Source: Patescibacteria group bacterium
GTDB lineage: Bacteria > Patescibacteriota > Patescibacteriia > UBA9934
DNA length: 22,599 bases
Direction: 5' to 3'
Assembly: GCA_018896835.1 (NCBI GenBank)
Contig: JAHILS010000034.1
Span: 1 to 22,599 of the forward strand
How positions within the stretch are numbered: position 1 is the first letter of the stretch; each line of letters starts with the position of its first letter. The position numbers were made by a program, and so were the translations under genes. Below, piece by piece: positions 1 to 7,677 of the stretch. Under the pieces are notes generated by a model that saw nothing but the letters and a program-made list of their open reading frames with translations, made no database searches and was not told the DNA's origin.

Positions 1-692
1 CGATGCAAATTACTCGACGCGCCATGCAAATACGTACGCACACCGGCAAAGTCAATCATTATATTTGCGCAAATTACGCGATCTTTATAAAACCCGACTG
101 CCAAATAAGCCTGCGCCCCATCTCCACGCATTGTTTCAAGTAATGTTTGGTAATAAGTATGCGGATAAGAACTAAATCTATCACGAGCCGTTGTTTGATC
201 TAGCAAGCGCTCAAAATCAGCAAACCTTTGCATGTTCACAATTTTTGGAATAACACCTTTACGCTCTGCTAAACGAATATTGTAACGAGTCTTTGGTTTT
301 AAATTTTCAAAAACAGCTTCTTGTCCCGCAGTTAAATCAAGGGCAGTGGTCGCTGAAGGCTGAACATCAGGTACGTGCAATAATCCTGTTTCCTCAACTG
401 GTTCCATGCGTAAAAACATACCATTACCGAGTTCTTTTCGTAAAACCTCAATGCGATGATCGATGTTTGCCGAACCAATTGGACCTTTGGGCGTATACCA
501 ATAATGTTTCCCCAACGGTAATGGCATCTTAATGGCTTGAGCAAGTGTAACTCCCTGACTATCATCAACATAAACTCGCTCAACCACCCGCCCGATTGAT
601 CTTTGAAATTCCCCCCATTCCCATGAACTTAAAAAAGAACCAAAATTTGGAGCGTGTTCTTTAACCAAATTATTCCATTCCTTACGATCCAT
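1..692 (-). CDS. FemAB-family peptidoglycan bridge aminoacyltransferase, partial
   Basis: This reading frame starts at the ATG at 692-690 and stays open for 230 codons to the left edge, so its C-terminal part is missing. The translation begins MDRKEWNNLV and carries SSWEWGEFQ at residues 22-30, then KPKTRYNIRLAERKG and, near the cut, YLHGASSN. These match the FemA/FemB/FemX fold (tandem GNAT-like domains), whose members add amino acids from aminoacyl-tRNA to the lipid II stem peptide on the cytoplasmic side. The start overlaps the last 11 bases of ruvA, so the two genes are probably translationally coupled, third in an HD-ruvA-femAB operon. The family call is recognition from motifs. The exact amino acid transferred cannot be read from the sequence. 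Confidence 0.85.
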   Translation of the reverse strand, partial: MDRKEWNNLVKEHAPNFGSFLSSWEWGEFQRSIGRVVERVYVDDSQGVTLAQAIKMPLPLGKHYWYTPKGPIGSANIDHRIEVLRKELGNGMFLRMEPVEETGLLHVPDVQPSATTALDLTAGQEAVFENLKPKTRYNIRLAERKGVIPKIVNMQRFADFERLLDQTTARDRFSSYPHTYYQTLLETMRGDGAQAYLAVGFYKDRVICANIMIDFAGVRTYLHGASSNLH

Positions 693-1230
693 GTGAAAAT
701 TGTTTTAATGCCTGCTTAATGCGCTCCTCAACTGTTTCGCCTGGCAAACCTTTAGCCACTTCTATTGCTTCTCGACGCGAATACCCAAGACTCACAAGTG
801 CTTCAATGGTCGAAACGTCGCCCACTGTTTGATCTTCTTCCCTAACAAGCACACCTTTAAGTTCAAGAATAATTTTCTGCGCTGTTTTTTTACCAACGCC
901 AGAAATGCTTGTTAAAAATGCCAAATCCTCATTTAAAATTCGATCATGAACCTGCGCAGGACCCGCTGAAAGTAAAATCTTTTGCGCGAGTCGTGGGCCA
1001 ACGCCATTAATATCAATCAACTTCTCAAACAAATCAATAGCGTGTTTGTCTGGCGCTCCAAAAAGCTCATGCCGGTCCTCCCGAACGTGGTCATAAATCT
1101 CCCAGCAAACCTGCTCGCCGACTTGTGGATTGCATCCCATAAAATTAACACGATACCCAACTCCCCCCACCTGTACAACACAATTGTCCAGGCTAACTGC
1201 TCGAATAATTCCTTCAAGATAGGCAATCAT
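682..1230 (-). CDS. ruvA: Holliday junction branch-migration protein RuvA
   Basis: The product is 182 aa, slightly shorter than E. coli RuvA (203 aa). It begins MIAYLEGII and has the N-terminal OB-fold with VGGVGYRVNF (residues 21-30), then two helix-hairpin-helix motifs: LIDINGVGPRLAQKIL (about 72-87) and LTSISGVGKKTAQKII (about 106-121). A short C-terminal domain III follows with EALVSLGYSRREA. RuvA binds four-way junctions as a tetramer and loads the RuvB motor. No ruvB or ruvC lies in the window. The gene starts 12 bases after the HD-protein stop and overlaps the next gene by 11 bases, so it is the middle gene of an operon. A weak TAAACT sits 9 nt before the ATG and could be an internal -10 box, but it is a poor match. 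Confidence 0.97.
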   Translation of the reverse strand: MIAYLEGIIRAVSLDNCVVQVGGVGYRVNFMGCNPQVGEQVCWEIYDHVREDRHELFGAPDKHAIDLFEKLIDINGVGPRLAQKILLSAGPAQVHDRILNEDLAFLTSISGVGKKTAQKIILELKGVLVREEDQTVGDVSTIEALVSLGYSRREAIEVAKGLPGETVEERIKQALKQFSHGS

Positions 1231-1242
1231 AATGCGGGTAGT

Positions 1243-2436
1243 TTAGCGCGTTCGTGCCCGATTGAGCAAACGAGCTTTTTGAATTTGTGAGAATAATGGC
1301 TGTAAAGCATCGTTTTCCACAACAATCTCTGGACTTCTTACAGCATCTTCTACTTCTTTAAGAATTTTTGCCCTATTTGGACCAATGGGGGTCTTTAAAA
1401 CCTCAAAGATGTCGTCAGCTCCAAGCCCCACGCCTGCGAGCATTGTTTTAAAAGCTTTCTTTTCTAGCCCCTCGATTTTTTTAACTCTATTTTGCTTACG
1501 CTCAACCACAGCCAACTCTTCTGACTTAAGCATATTTAATACCACATTAATGTCCGCACGCATCTTGCCGTCCTCACACGCAATACTGCCAACAACGGCA
1601 TCCAAAAACAATGAAGCTAGTTGGCAATCTAGGACGTCATCACCATCAAGCCCGGCCTTTTGTGCTAACGCTACTAAAATTTTATATCTGGCTGAATCAG
1701 GACGACGGGCAAAAAAACTAATCTCATGAATATGTTCCTTCACAAGCAAGTAAACCATTTCCCGATCGCGAGAAGTGAGTCGACAAAGATCTGCTATTTG
1801 CTCTCGAAAACCTTGATAGTCACTCGATATGGCCATCTTGTCATGTCCTTTATAAGAAACTTTTATTTGATACTCAGCCCCAAAAGCGACAGAGAGTTCC
1901 GACTGGGTTAAACTTGAATGTCCAACCTCAAACGCTCGTAATAGTTTAAGATACAAATCAATCAAATGCTTGGTCGGAAGTTTTTGTGGAGTAGCAAAAC
2001 CTTCCCGAGCTCCTCTTGATCCCAATGGGGCGTCAAAGGTTATGCAGTCGTACTTGGCAATATCGTGAATAAAAATAAACGCCTTGATTGTGGCGGCGTT
2101 TTCGCAAAGTATCTCTTGCAGTTCAATAATTTCATTTTTTAAATGCTTCTCTCTGGCAAATTCATCAATTTGTAAAAGATCAGCCTTACCGGCACAAATA
2201 GCATAAAGCGCACAAAGCATACGCTCTAAGTGATAAGTCATAACTGGGCCTTCGCCGTGGTGCTTTGGGGACTGTGGGGTTCTGTGAATTTGCGAAATCT
2301 GACTAACTTGAGCTTCAAACTCATACATTGTATCGCGAGCCTGACGAATAAACTCATCTGTCATCACAAAACGATCCATCCATTGTAAAAATGGGTAAGT
2401 TTCTTTGTCTTTAATAGGTTCAAGCGTATCAAACAT
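1243..2436 (-). CDS. HD-domain (metal-dependent phosphohydrolase-like) protein, function unknown
   Basis: This is a 397-aa soluble protein. Candidate HD-superfamily metal ligands occur in order: H59/H60 and H69 in KHHGEGPVMTYHLERML, H124-D125 in FIFIHDIAKYD, H198 in YKGHDKM, H235 or H237 in LVKEHIHEI, and Asp residues near 270-279. That spacing suits an HD phosphohydrolase with helical insertions. The C-terminal 100 residues are helical and basic (KKIEGLEKKAFKTML) and resemble no domain I can name. No nucleotidyltransferase or GGDEF partner domain is visible, so substrate and role are unknown. It is the first gene of the operon with ruvA and femAB, and a promoter sits directly against its start. 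Similarity to the HD part of tRNA nucleotidyltransferases is possible but not shown. Confidence 0.7.
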   Translation of the reverse strand: MFDTLEPIKDKETYPFLQWMDRFVMTDEFIRQARDTMYEFEAQVSQISQIHRTPQSPKHHGEGPVMTYHLERMLCALYAICAGKADLLQIDEFAREKHLKNEIIELQEILCENAATIKAFIFIHDIAKYDCITFDAPLGSRGAREGFATPQKLPTKHLIDLYLKLLRAFEVGHSSLTQSELSVAFGAEYQIKVSYKGHDKMAISSDYQGFREQIADLCRLTSRDREMVYLLVKEHIHEISFFARRPDSARYKILVALAQKAGLDGDDVLDCQLASLFLDAVVGSIACEDGKMRADINVVLNMLKSEELAVVERKQNRVKKIEGLEKKAFKTMLAGVGLGADDIFEVLKTPIGPNRAKILKEVEDAVRSPEIVVENDALQPLFSQIQKARLLNRARTR

Positions 2437-2444
2437 GTGCTTAC

Positions 2445-2473
2445 AGTATACCGCATGCTTGAGCTTGTTTTAA
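2445..2473 (-). promoter_or_regulatory. Promoter of the HD-ruvA-femAB operon
   Basis: Read on the minus strand, TTAAAA (2473-2468) is followed by a 17-nt spacer and TATACT (2450-2445). The ATG at 2436 begins 8 nt after the -10 box, which predicts a transcript with a 0-2 nt leader. Confidence 0.65.
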
Positions 2474-2484
2474 GAGCTATCCTT

Positions 2485-2528
2485 AAAAAGTAGCACGCCC
2501 GCCGATCCACAAGGGGAAAGGCGGGCGT
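2485..2528 (-). terminator. Probable terminator of the ileS-DHH operon
   Basis: A 9-bp perfect GC-only-rich stem (arms 2495-2503 and 2520-2528, ACGCCCGCC type) with a 16-nt loop is followed on the minus strand by a CTTTTT tract (2489-2485). It lies about 125 nt downstream of the DHH gene stop. The 2490-2575 stretch is much richer in GC than its surroundings. It holds no gene that I can see. Confidence 0.5.
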
Positions 2529-2582
2529 ACGGGTTGGGGAGGTTCACCTCACCTCTAGTGACGATCTGCCCTAGTACTCTAA

Positions 2583-2643
2583 GGGGTCAAGTCTTTAATT
2601 TACAATTATACATTCCGAAATTGTAAATTAAAGACTTGACCCC
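2583..2643. repeat. 61-bp palindromic repeat with 25-bp perfect arms (REPIN/MITE-like)
   Basis: The arms 2583-2607 and 2619-2643 are exact reverse complements over 25 bases, with an 11-nt loop at 2608-2618. The outer ends read GGGGTCAAGTCTTTAATTT. Ends starting GGGGTCA are typical of short palindromic elements mobilised by Y1/RAYT-type transposases, but no transposase is present here. The stem is AT-rich inside and GC-rich only at the tips, unlike the terminators in this window. Confidence 0.75.
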
Positions 2644-2653
2644 AATTACGCTA

Positions 2654-3481
2654 TTAAAAAACCCCAATAATCTCACTCACCTCTGGCAAGCCACCGTCCC
2701 GAGGGGCGATCATCCCCCAACATTTTCCACCACCGAACAAAAACCCGCCGTATTTTTCAATTAACTTCTGAGCGCTGGCGGTTTCTTGTACATAAAGCTT
2801 GTGACTTCCCTGTTTGATAATAGTTGGTGTTGGCTTTTTGTATTCTGCAAAAATCAAATATGAAACTGCATCGCGGATATCAACATCATTATTATCACTT
2901 TCAATAATCAAAAATCCATCTTGCTTTCGTCGAGCCTCCCAAGCTTTTTGCGCCTGCGCTTCCTCTTCTTTTCTCTCCTTACGCCCCAGCTCGTAAACTA
3001 ATTCTTTAATGTAGCGCAATGCTTTGTCTTGATTCTCTTCTGACAATCCGATTTTTTGCAGTTCCCACAAAAATCCCCTGTCGTTGGCCGCTACTGCCCG
3101 CACCAGCATGGGATCAAAACCAGCAGATTTCAAATCTTGATCATCAATATCGTAAAACTCAAGAAATTGCTCTAAAGAACTTTTGTCATTAAGCCTATCC
3201 AACTCATTGTACTGATGGTGATCAATAATATTGACATCAATACCAGCCTCACGAAGTTTTCCTTCAGTTTCAACCCCTGGAATCTCAACTATTACCACAG
3301 CTGACGCTTGAGGATCTATCAGCCCAATGCGTTTAATTAAACCTTCCTCATTTTCCAGCTTTGCCCCATGGCCTTGAGCCGACACGATCGTTGAAATATC
3401 AAATGCTTTAGCAATTTTCAGAATCTGTAACGATTCTTCATCATTACGCGGACAAATCAGAATAATGTGCTGGTTTTGCAT
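2654..3481 (-). CDS. DHH-family phosphoesterase-like protein
   Basis: I place the start at the ATG at 3481-3479, giving 275 aa (MQNQHIILICPRNDEE). A further in-frame extension to 3610 would lie entirely inside the ileS 3' end and is rejected. The protein has the DHH signature IIDHHQY (D87-H88-H89) and a C-terminal GGFLFGGGKCWG (about 245-256), which is like the glycine-rich motif of DHHA1 domains but with Cys-Trp where a His is usual. The first Asp-rich DHH motif is not obvious: VVIVEIPGVE stands in its place. A long charged helix (KERKEEEAQAQKAWEARRKQ) separates the two parts. Family members cleave phosphodiesters of oligonucleotides or cyclic dinucleotides, but the altered motifs make activity uncertain. 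The gene begins 1 nt after the ileS stop, so it is cotranscribed with ileS. Confidence 0.7.
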   Translation of the reverse strand: MQNQHIILICPRNDEESLQILKIAKAFDISTIVSAQGHGAKLENEEGLIKRIGLIDPQASAVVIVEIPGVETEGKLREAGIDVNIIDHHQYNELDRLNDKSSLEQFLEFYDIDDQDLKSAGFDPMLVRAVAANDRGFLWELQKIGLSEENQDKALRYIKELVYELGRKERKEEEAQAQKAWEARRKQDGFLIIESDNNDVDIRDAVSYLIFAEYKKPTPTIIKQGSHKLYVQETASAQKLIEKYGGFLFGGGKCWGMIAPRDGGLPEVSEIIGVF

Positions 3482-3482
3482 A

Positions 3483-6368
3483 TTAAAACCCCATCCAAAT
3501 ATCTTGCTCGGCAATACGAGACTCTTGGGAATACTTAACTGAACCGTCGCGGACAAATTCGACCGAATCTGCAAGTGTGCCGTCTTTGATTGATGTCTGA
3601 TGTTCTGCAAACATTTGTTTTACTTCTTCTTGCTCTGAATAAATCTTTAATGAAATCCTGTCTTGGATTGTAAACCCAGCTTCTTTTCGCATTTGATTAA
3701 CGCGTCTGACAATATCTCGGGCCATGCCGTCTCGGATAAGTTCTGGAGTTAAGTCTATGTTGACCTCAACTTTCAAGTCTCCAGCTTGCACCTTCATTGT
3801 TTTGATGTTCACTTCGTCCAAGATTACGGCTTGCAACTCTAGCGATATTTCGCCTGACGGAACCCAAGCGACCATGTCTGCCAAAGCCTGTTTAATTGGT
3901 CTGCCGGCTTCTTCACGGGCATCAAGAACGCGACTAACAATAGCTCGAGCCTGACCCATGCTATCGATTATTTGCTGATCGACAGCACCGGGTGCTGGCC
4001 AATTTTCCAAATGAACACTCAATCGACCATTAGACCCATCAAACCCACCCTTCACGCCTTGGTAAACAACCTCTCCCAAATACGGCATGTACGGCGCAGT
4101 CATTTTGGCAAAAGTCTCAAGCACCACTCGCAAAGTCGCTAGTGCTTCTTGTCGATCTTCACCCGCAATCTTCATGCGATCACGCGATCGCCGTACGTAC
4201 CAGGTAGACAAATCAGTTACAAAACCTTGCAAAACTCGGGCAGAACTAGATAGCTCATAGGCATTAAGCCCAGACGTTTCTTGCTCCAAGGTTTGATTAA
4301 GCCTAGAAATAATCCACCCATCAAGCACGTGTTCAAGTCCTGGCTCACGCCCATCGTCATGTTCTTTATAAAGCTCGTAGAAAGACAACACATTTCTTAA
4401 AATTGTAATGAACTTCTTTGCCACTTCATCAACTCCAGCTTCAGAAAAGCGTAAGCTCTCAGCCCGAACCGCCGGTGTAGACATTAGATAATAGCGCACA
4501 GCATCAGCTCCATATTTTTGCATCACCTCCATTGGATCGGGATAGTTTTTTAGGCGCTTAGACATTTTCTTGCCATCTTCTGCCAAAACAATGCCGTTAA
4601 CAATTACATTTTTAAAAGCTGGCATGCCAAAGAGCGCGTTTGAAAGAACATGGATTACATAAAACCATCCACGTGTCTGATCTTGACCCTCAGCAACAAA
4701 GTCGGCTGGAAATCCTTGATCAAACTTTAGTTTATTTTCAAATGGATAGTGAATGGATGCATAAGGCATCGAACCTGACTCAAACCAACAATCTAAAACC
4801 TCATTAATTCTGTGATATGTTTTGCCATTCTTTTTGATTACTATCTTGTCAATTATGTGCTTGTGTAAATTGTCTACTTTGATTCCTGACAATTCTTCAA
4901 GCTCAGTTCTTGAACCAACACAGATAAAATCATTGTCCTCACTTTTCCAAATTGGCAGTGGAGTTCCCCAAAAACGTGAACGTGAAATAGCCCAATCTCG
5001 AGCTCCTTCCAACCACTTACCAAATCTTCCCTCTTTAATATTATCAGGCACCCAATTGATCTCTTTATTTGTCCGAACTAATTGATCCTTAATTTGAGTC
5101 ACGCGCACAAACCATGAAGTTGTACTGTAGTTAAGCAGTGGCGTGTCACAGCGCCAGCAATGAGGGTAGCTATGGACAACCTTCTCCTTGGAAAAAAGTT
5201 TATCGTGATGAGCTAGCCATTTTAAAACCTCGATGTCAACGCTCATAGTGTCACCCTTTTTCTTCATCGGCCTATCTTTGACCTCATACCCTTCCGCTTG
5301 CATTGGCACGCCAACCTCGTCAACAAAAGTTCCGTTCAAGCGCACATGCATAATTGGATCAACCTTTTCTTTGAGCCCAAGTTGCATATCGTCTTCACCA
5401 AAACCCGGGGCAATATGTACTAAACCTGTTCCATCTTCGGCTGTAACAAAATCTCCAGCAACAATTCGGAAGGCATTTTTATGATCTTTAAAAAATGGAA
5501 ATAATGGCTCGTATGCCAAGCCAACTAATTCATGGCCTTTAAGAGTTTCAATAACACTAAAGTCAACACCACCCAATACTGCTTCGTGCCTTAACTTACC
5601 AATGATATATAAAGACCCGTCAATCTGCACGACCAAATAATCCATGTCTGGATTAACAGCAACCAAGGCGTTTCCAGGCAATGTCCAAGGTGTTGTTGTC
5701 CAGGCAAGCAAAAACGCATCTTTATACTTGCCACTTTTTACCTTTAACTTCACTGTGACGGAAATATCAGTCACGTCTTGATAACCTTGCGTCACTTCAA
5801 AGTTTGAAAGAACTGTTTCGCAACGTGGACAAATATGCATTGGCTTTCGACCTTCGTAAATCATTTCCTTATCCCAAAGCGACTTAAATACCCACCAAAT
5901 TGATTCCATGTAATCAACGTCCATTGTCTTGTAAGCATTTTCCATGTCAACCCAACGACCAAGTCGGCGAATCACTTTTTTCCATTCATCAACATATGTT
6001 AAAACGCAGTCCTGACATTTGTCATTAAATTCTGCAACTCCAAACTTCTCAATATCCTTGCGTGACCCCAGGTCAAACTGCTTTTCAACAATATTTTCAA
6101 CTGGCAAACCATGACAGTCCCACCCCCAAACCCGCTCCACACGATAACCACGCATTGTCCAATATCGAGGAATGACATCCTTCATGATGCTAGCCAAAAT
6201 ATGACCATAATGAGGCAATCCAGTGGCAAATGGCGGGCCGTCATAAAATTTATAGGGCTGACCCTCTGGCCTTGATTGCACTGATTTTTCAAAACAAGAA
6301 TGTTTGTCCCAATAATCAGCAATTTGCTCTTCTTGCTGTGCATGAGTTAACTTTTTTTGCTCTTCCAT
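3483..6368 (-). CDS. ileS: Isoleucyl-tRNA synthetase (eukaryote/archaeon-like class)
   Basis: This is a 961-aa class I synthetase that charges tRNA-Ile and edits valine. The HIGH motif is HYGH (residues 53-56, in ATGLPHYGHIL) and the KMSKS loop is KMSKR (601-605). The editing domain and the CPRCET and PHCWRCDTPLLNYST motifs resemble the second IleS class, found in eukaryotes, archaea and some bacteria and often resistant to mupirocin. The anticodon-binding region follows, with WYVRRSRDRMK. Two starts are possible. A TTG at 6377 abuts the predicted -10 box, whereas the ATG at 6368 lies 9 nt after it, exactly as for other genes here, so the ATG is preferred. The DHH gene follows after 1 nt. Confidence 0.96.
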   Translation of the reverse strand: MEEQKKLTHAQQEEQIADYWDKHSCFEKSVQSRPEGQPYKFYDGPPFATGLPHYGHILASIMKDVIPRYWTMRGYRVERVWGWDCHGLPVENIVEKQFDLGSRKDIEKFGVAEFNDKCQDCVLTYVDEWKKVIRRLGRWVDMENAYKTMDVDYMESIWWVFKSLWDKEMIYEGRKPMHICPRCETVLSNFEVTQGYQDVTDISVTVKLKVKSGKYKDAFLLAWTTTPWTLPGNALVAVNPDMDYLVVQIDGSLYIIGKLRHEAVLGGVDFSVIETLKGHELVGLAYEPLFPFFKDHKNAFRIVAGDFVTAEDGTGLVHIAPGFGEDDMQLGLKEKVDPIMHVRLNGTFVDEVGVPMQAEGYEVKDRPMKKKGDTMSVDIEVLKWLAHHDKLFSKEKVVHSYPHCWRCDTPLLNYSTTSWFVRVTQIKDQLVRTNKEINWVPDNIKEGRFGKWLEGARDWAISRSRFWGTPLPIWKSEDNDFICVGSRTELEELSGIKVDNLHKHIIDKIVIKKNGKTYHRINEVLDCWFESGSMPYASIHYPFENKLKFDQGFPADFVAEGQDQTRGWFYVIHVLSNALFGMPAFKNVIVNGIVLAEDGKKMSKRLKNYPDPMEVMQKYGADAVRYYLMSTPAVRAESLRFSEAGVDEVAKKFITILRNVLSFYELYKEHDDGREPGLEHVLDGWIISRLNQTLEQETSGLNAYELSSSARVLQGFVTDLSTWYVRRSRDRMKIAGEDRQEALATLRVVLETFAKMTAPYMPYLGEVVYQGVKGGFDGSNGRLSVHLENWPAPGAVDQQIIDSMGQARAIVSRVLDAREEAGRPIKQALADMVAWVPSGEISLELQAVILDEVNIKTMKVQAGDLKVEVNIDLTPELIRDGMARDIVRRVNQMRKEAGFTIQDRISLKIYSEQEEVKQMFAEHQTSIKDGTLADSVEFVRDGSVKYSQESRIAEQDIWMGF

Positions 6369-6377
6369 ATACGCCAA

Positions 6378-6383
6378 ATAGTA
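6378..6383 (-). promoter_or_regulatory. -10 box of ileS
   Basis: On the minus strand TGGTACTAT ends 9 nt before the ATG at 6368. The TGG before TACTAT fits an extended -10. This decides the ileS start, because the upstream TTG would lie at or before the expected transcription start. Confidence 0.55.
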
Positions 6384-6442
6384 CCATGAATGCGAGTTTT
6401 TTCAAGAAAATGCGTCTTTTCAAGCCAAAATCTAGGTTCTGT

Positions 6443-6468
6443 AAGCCTGGCTTTATAAAGCCAGGCTT
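6443..6468. terminator. 26-bp perfect palindrome, possible hairpin or terminator
   Basis: AAGCCTGGCTTTA is followed directly by its exact reverse complement, giving 13-bp arms with no spacer. It sits between the ileS promoter and the promoter of the GC-rich unit. It lacks a clean T tract on either side, so it may be a hairpin barrier, a protein-binding site or a short repeat. Confidence 0.4.
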
Positions 6469-6481
6469 GGGATCCTTTCTA

Positions 6482-6510
6482 TTGACAATCCAAGCCCATA
6501 ACAGTACTTT
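6482..6510 (+). promoter_or_regulatory. Promoter of the GC-rich orphan gene
   Basis: TTGACA (6482-6487), a 17-nt spacer and TACTTT (6505-6510). The leader of about 35 nt contains a small hairpin (GCCC at 6526-6529, GGGC at 6535-6538) and then an AAAGGA-type ribosome binding site at 6540-6545. Confidence 0.6.
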
Positions 6511-6551
6511 TTAATGGAACTCAGTGCCCACGACGGGCGAAAGGATGATCA

Positions 6552-6980
6552 ATGCCTACTCTCTTCCCCGTGTCCCCGGAATCAAGCACTAAAGGTATTG
6601 CCGTGCGCAATCCGGCGCCGATGCTCGGGTTCGTGCACGGCAACTACCTCGTCTTTGTCAGGAAGGAAGACGACTGCTACATGATCTATGGTGGTACTGG
6701 ATATTTCGATGATGCGTTCGTTAGGATCTCAATGCACGCACGCAACACTGATGGCCAGGAACTTGCGACCGTCGAAGTCTCTGGCAACATCAAGGTCGAG
6801 GTCGACGGCGTGGTGATCAAACACCTTGGCGACATCTCTACCTCGAACGATTTGCACACCATCAAGATCAGGCGCCGCCATCGCGACGTGGTCAGACTGC
6901 AATTCTTCTTCGGATGGGACTATCCGATCCAACTGCGCGACTGCCTGACCAGCATCCCACGCCTGCGCATAGCATGCTGA
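6552..6980 (+). CDS. Hypothetical protein, GC-rich orphan gene
   Basis: This is a 142-aa soluble protein (MPTLFPVSPES to PRLRIAC) that I do not recognise. No signal peptide or membrane segment is visible. The middle is beta-rich (HGNYLVFVRKEDDCYMIYGG; VEVSGNIKVEVDGVVIK), and the C-terminal part is basic (IKIRRRHRD) followed by a hydrophobic FFFGWDYP. The codons are strikingly unlike the neighbours: third positions are mostly G or C (ATC, GTC, GAC, CGC), while adjacent genes prefer A or T. The gene has its own promoter, a Shine-Dalgarno site 6 nt before the ATG and a GC-rich terminator-like hairpin, with divergent ileS on one side and arfB on the other. Its codon bias supports it being coding rather than a chance frame. 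It was probably acquired by transfer, but the donor cannot be told. Confidence 0.65.
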   Translation: MPTLFPVSPESSTKGIAVRNPAPMLGFVHGNYLVFVRKEDDCYMIYGGTGYFDDAFVRISMHARNTDGQELATVEVSGNIKVEVDGVVIKHLGDISTSNDLHTIKIRRRHRDVVRLQFFFGWDYPIQLRDCLTSIPRLRIAC

Positions 6981-7001
6981 CTCTGCATCCGCTCCCCACT
7001 C

Positions 7002-7028
7002 CCCCGCCAGCCTCGAGCCTCGGCGGGG
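7002..7028 (+). terminator. GC-rich terminator-like hairpin after the orphan gene
   Basis: CCCCGCC (7002-7008) pairs with GGCGGGG (7022-7028) around a 13-nt loop. It is followed by TTCTCGTTTC, a weak T tract. It lies 22 nt after the stop. Confidence 0.6.
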
Positions 7029-7081
7029 TTCTCGTTTCTATTGCGTGACGTCAAATCTACTATTATCTGAGTAATAAATTC

Positions 7082-7090
7082 TGCTATACT
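7082..7090 (+). promoter_or_regulatory. Extended -10 promoter of the arfB-like gene
   Basis: TGC-TATACT (the -10 hexamer is 7085-7090) is followed by 8 nt and the ATG at 7099. No good -35 is present, which fits an extended -10 promoter. It argues against the TTG at 7093 as start. Confidence 0.6.
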
Positions 7091-7098
7091 ATTTGTAT

Positions 7099-7605
7099 AT
7101 GATGCAACCAAATGAATTTGTGCGTCCAAGTCCAGAGACGCGAGAAAATAATAGACCAGAAACAATTCGTGAGTCAGTTTCCAAAGAAGATATGAAGGCT
7201 ATTGCCGGCGAAAGCAGACTCTACACTACCTGCTCTGCATCTGGACCTGGCGGGCAAAATGTTAACAAAAAAGCCACCTGTGCAGAGATGCGCTGGCGAC
7301 CTGAAGATTCCTTGGTTCTTAATCAAAAAGAAAAAGAAAAAATCATCGAATGGATGCTAAAAAATAAATCAAGCCAGTTAGTTGGCAATAATGAAATTTA
7401 CATTACTTGCGTTGCCAATAAATCACCTGAAGCGAACAAAAAAGCAGTTATGGTCATGCTTCATATATATCTGACGTCTGCATTTACTCCTAAGAAAAAA
7501 CGAATTCCTACAAAACCAAGCCGAGGCGCACAAGAACGTCGTATTCAGGATAAGAAAGAAAGAGGACAAACAAAAGCCCTCCGGGGCCGAGTTTCTATAT
7601 CTTAA
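7099..7605 (+). CDS. arfB: ArfB-like peptidyl-tRNA hydrolase (RF-1 GGQ domain)
   Basis: The 168-aa product is the size of ArfB/YaeJ plus a short N-terminal extension of about 35 residues. ASGPGGQNVNKKAT contains the catalytic GGQ, which hydrolyses peptidyl-tRNA in the ribosomal P site. The lysine/arginine tail KKKRIPTKPSRGAQERRIQD...KALRG is the ArfB-type segment that enters the empty mRNA channel of stalled ribosomes. There is no stop-codon recognition domain, so it is a rescue factor and not RF1 or RF2. The start is the ATG at 7099, set by the -10 box 8 nt upstream; the next codon is also ATG. It appears to be monocistronic. Confidence 0.88.
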   Translation: MMQPNEFVRPSPETRENNRPETIRESVSKEDMKAIAGESRLYTTCSASGPGGQNVNKKATCAEMRWRPEDSLVLNQKEKEKIIEWMLKNKSSQLVGNNEIYITCVANKSPEANKKAVMVMLHIYLTSAFTPKKKRIPTKPSRGAQERRIQDKKERGQTKALRGRVSIS

Positions 7606-7620
7606 TTTAGTGCTTAATAG

Positions 7621-7649
7621 TTGACAAAAGGCCTTTTAACTGCTACTTT
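7621..7649 (+). promoter_or_regulatory. Promoter of the lipoprotein gene
   Basis: TTGACA (7621-7626), a 17-nt spacer and TACTTT (7644-7649), the same hexamer pair as at 6482-6510. The predicted leader is about 22 nt. The TTG of the -35 box is an in-frame false start. Confidence 0.65.
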
Positions 7650-7677
7650 CAGACAAATAACTCACAAACAACTTAAT

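Noticed and set aside
332..583. Open frames on both strands within the femAB region
   Set aside because: The partial FemAB frame spans the whole of 1-692 with clear family motifs, so the others are out-of-frame shadows.
3482..3610. 43-residue extension of the DHH protein into ileS
   Set aside because: It lies wholly within the ileS coding region in another frame. The ATG at 3481 directly after the ileS stop is a normal coupled start.
6369..6377. TTG start for ileS
   Set aside because: It directly follows the -10 hexamer, so it would be at or before the transcription start. The ATG at 6368 has the spacing seen in other genes.
6729..6932. Minus-strand open frame of 67 codons inside the GC-rich gene
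   Set aside because: It has no ribosome site or promoter. It is an antisense shadow favoured by the high GC of the plus-strand gene, which has all signals.
7621..7677. TTG start 19 codons upstream of the lipoprotein signal peptide
   Set aside because: The TTG is part of the -35 box, and the signal peptide begins at the ATG at 7678.
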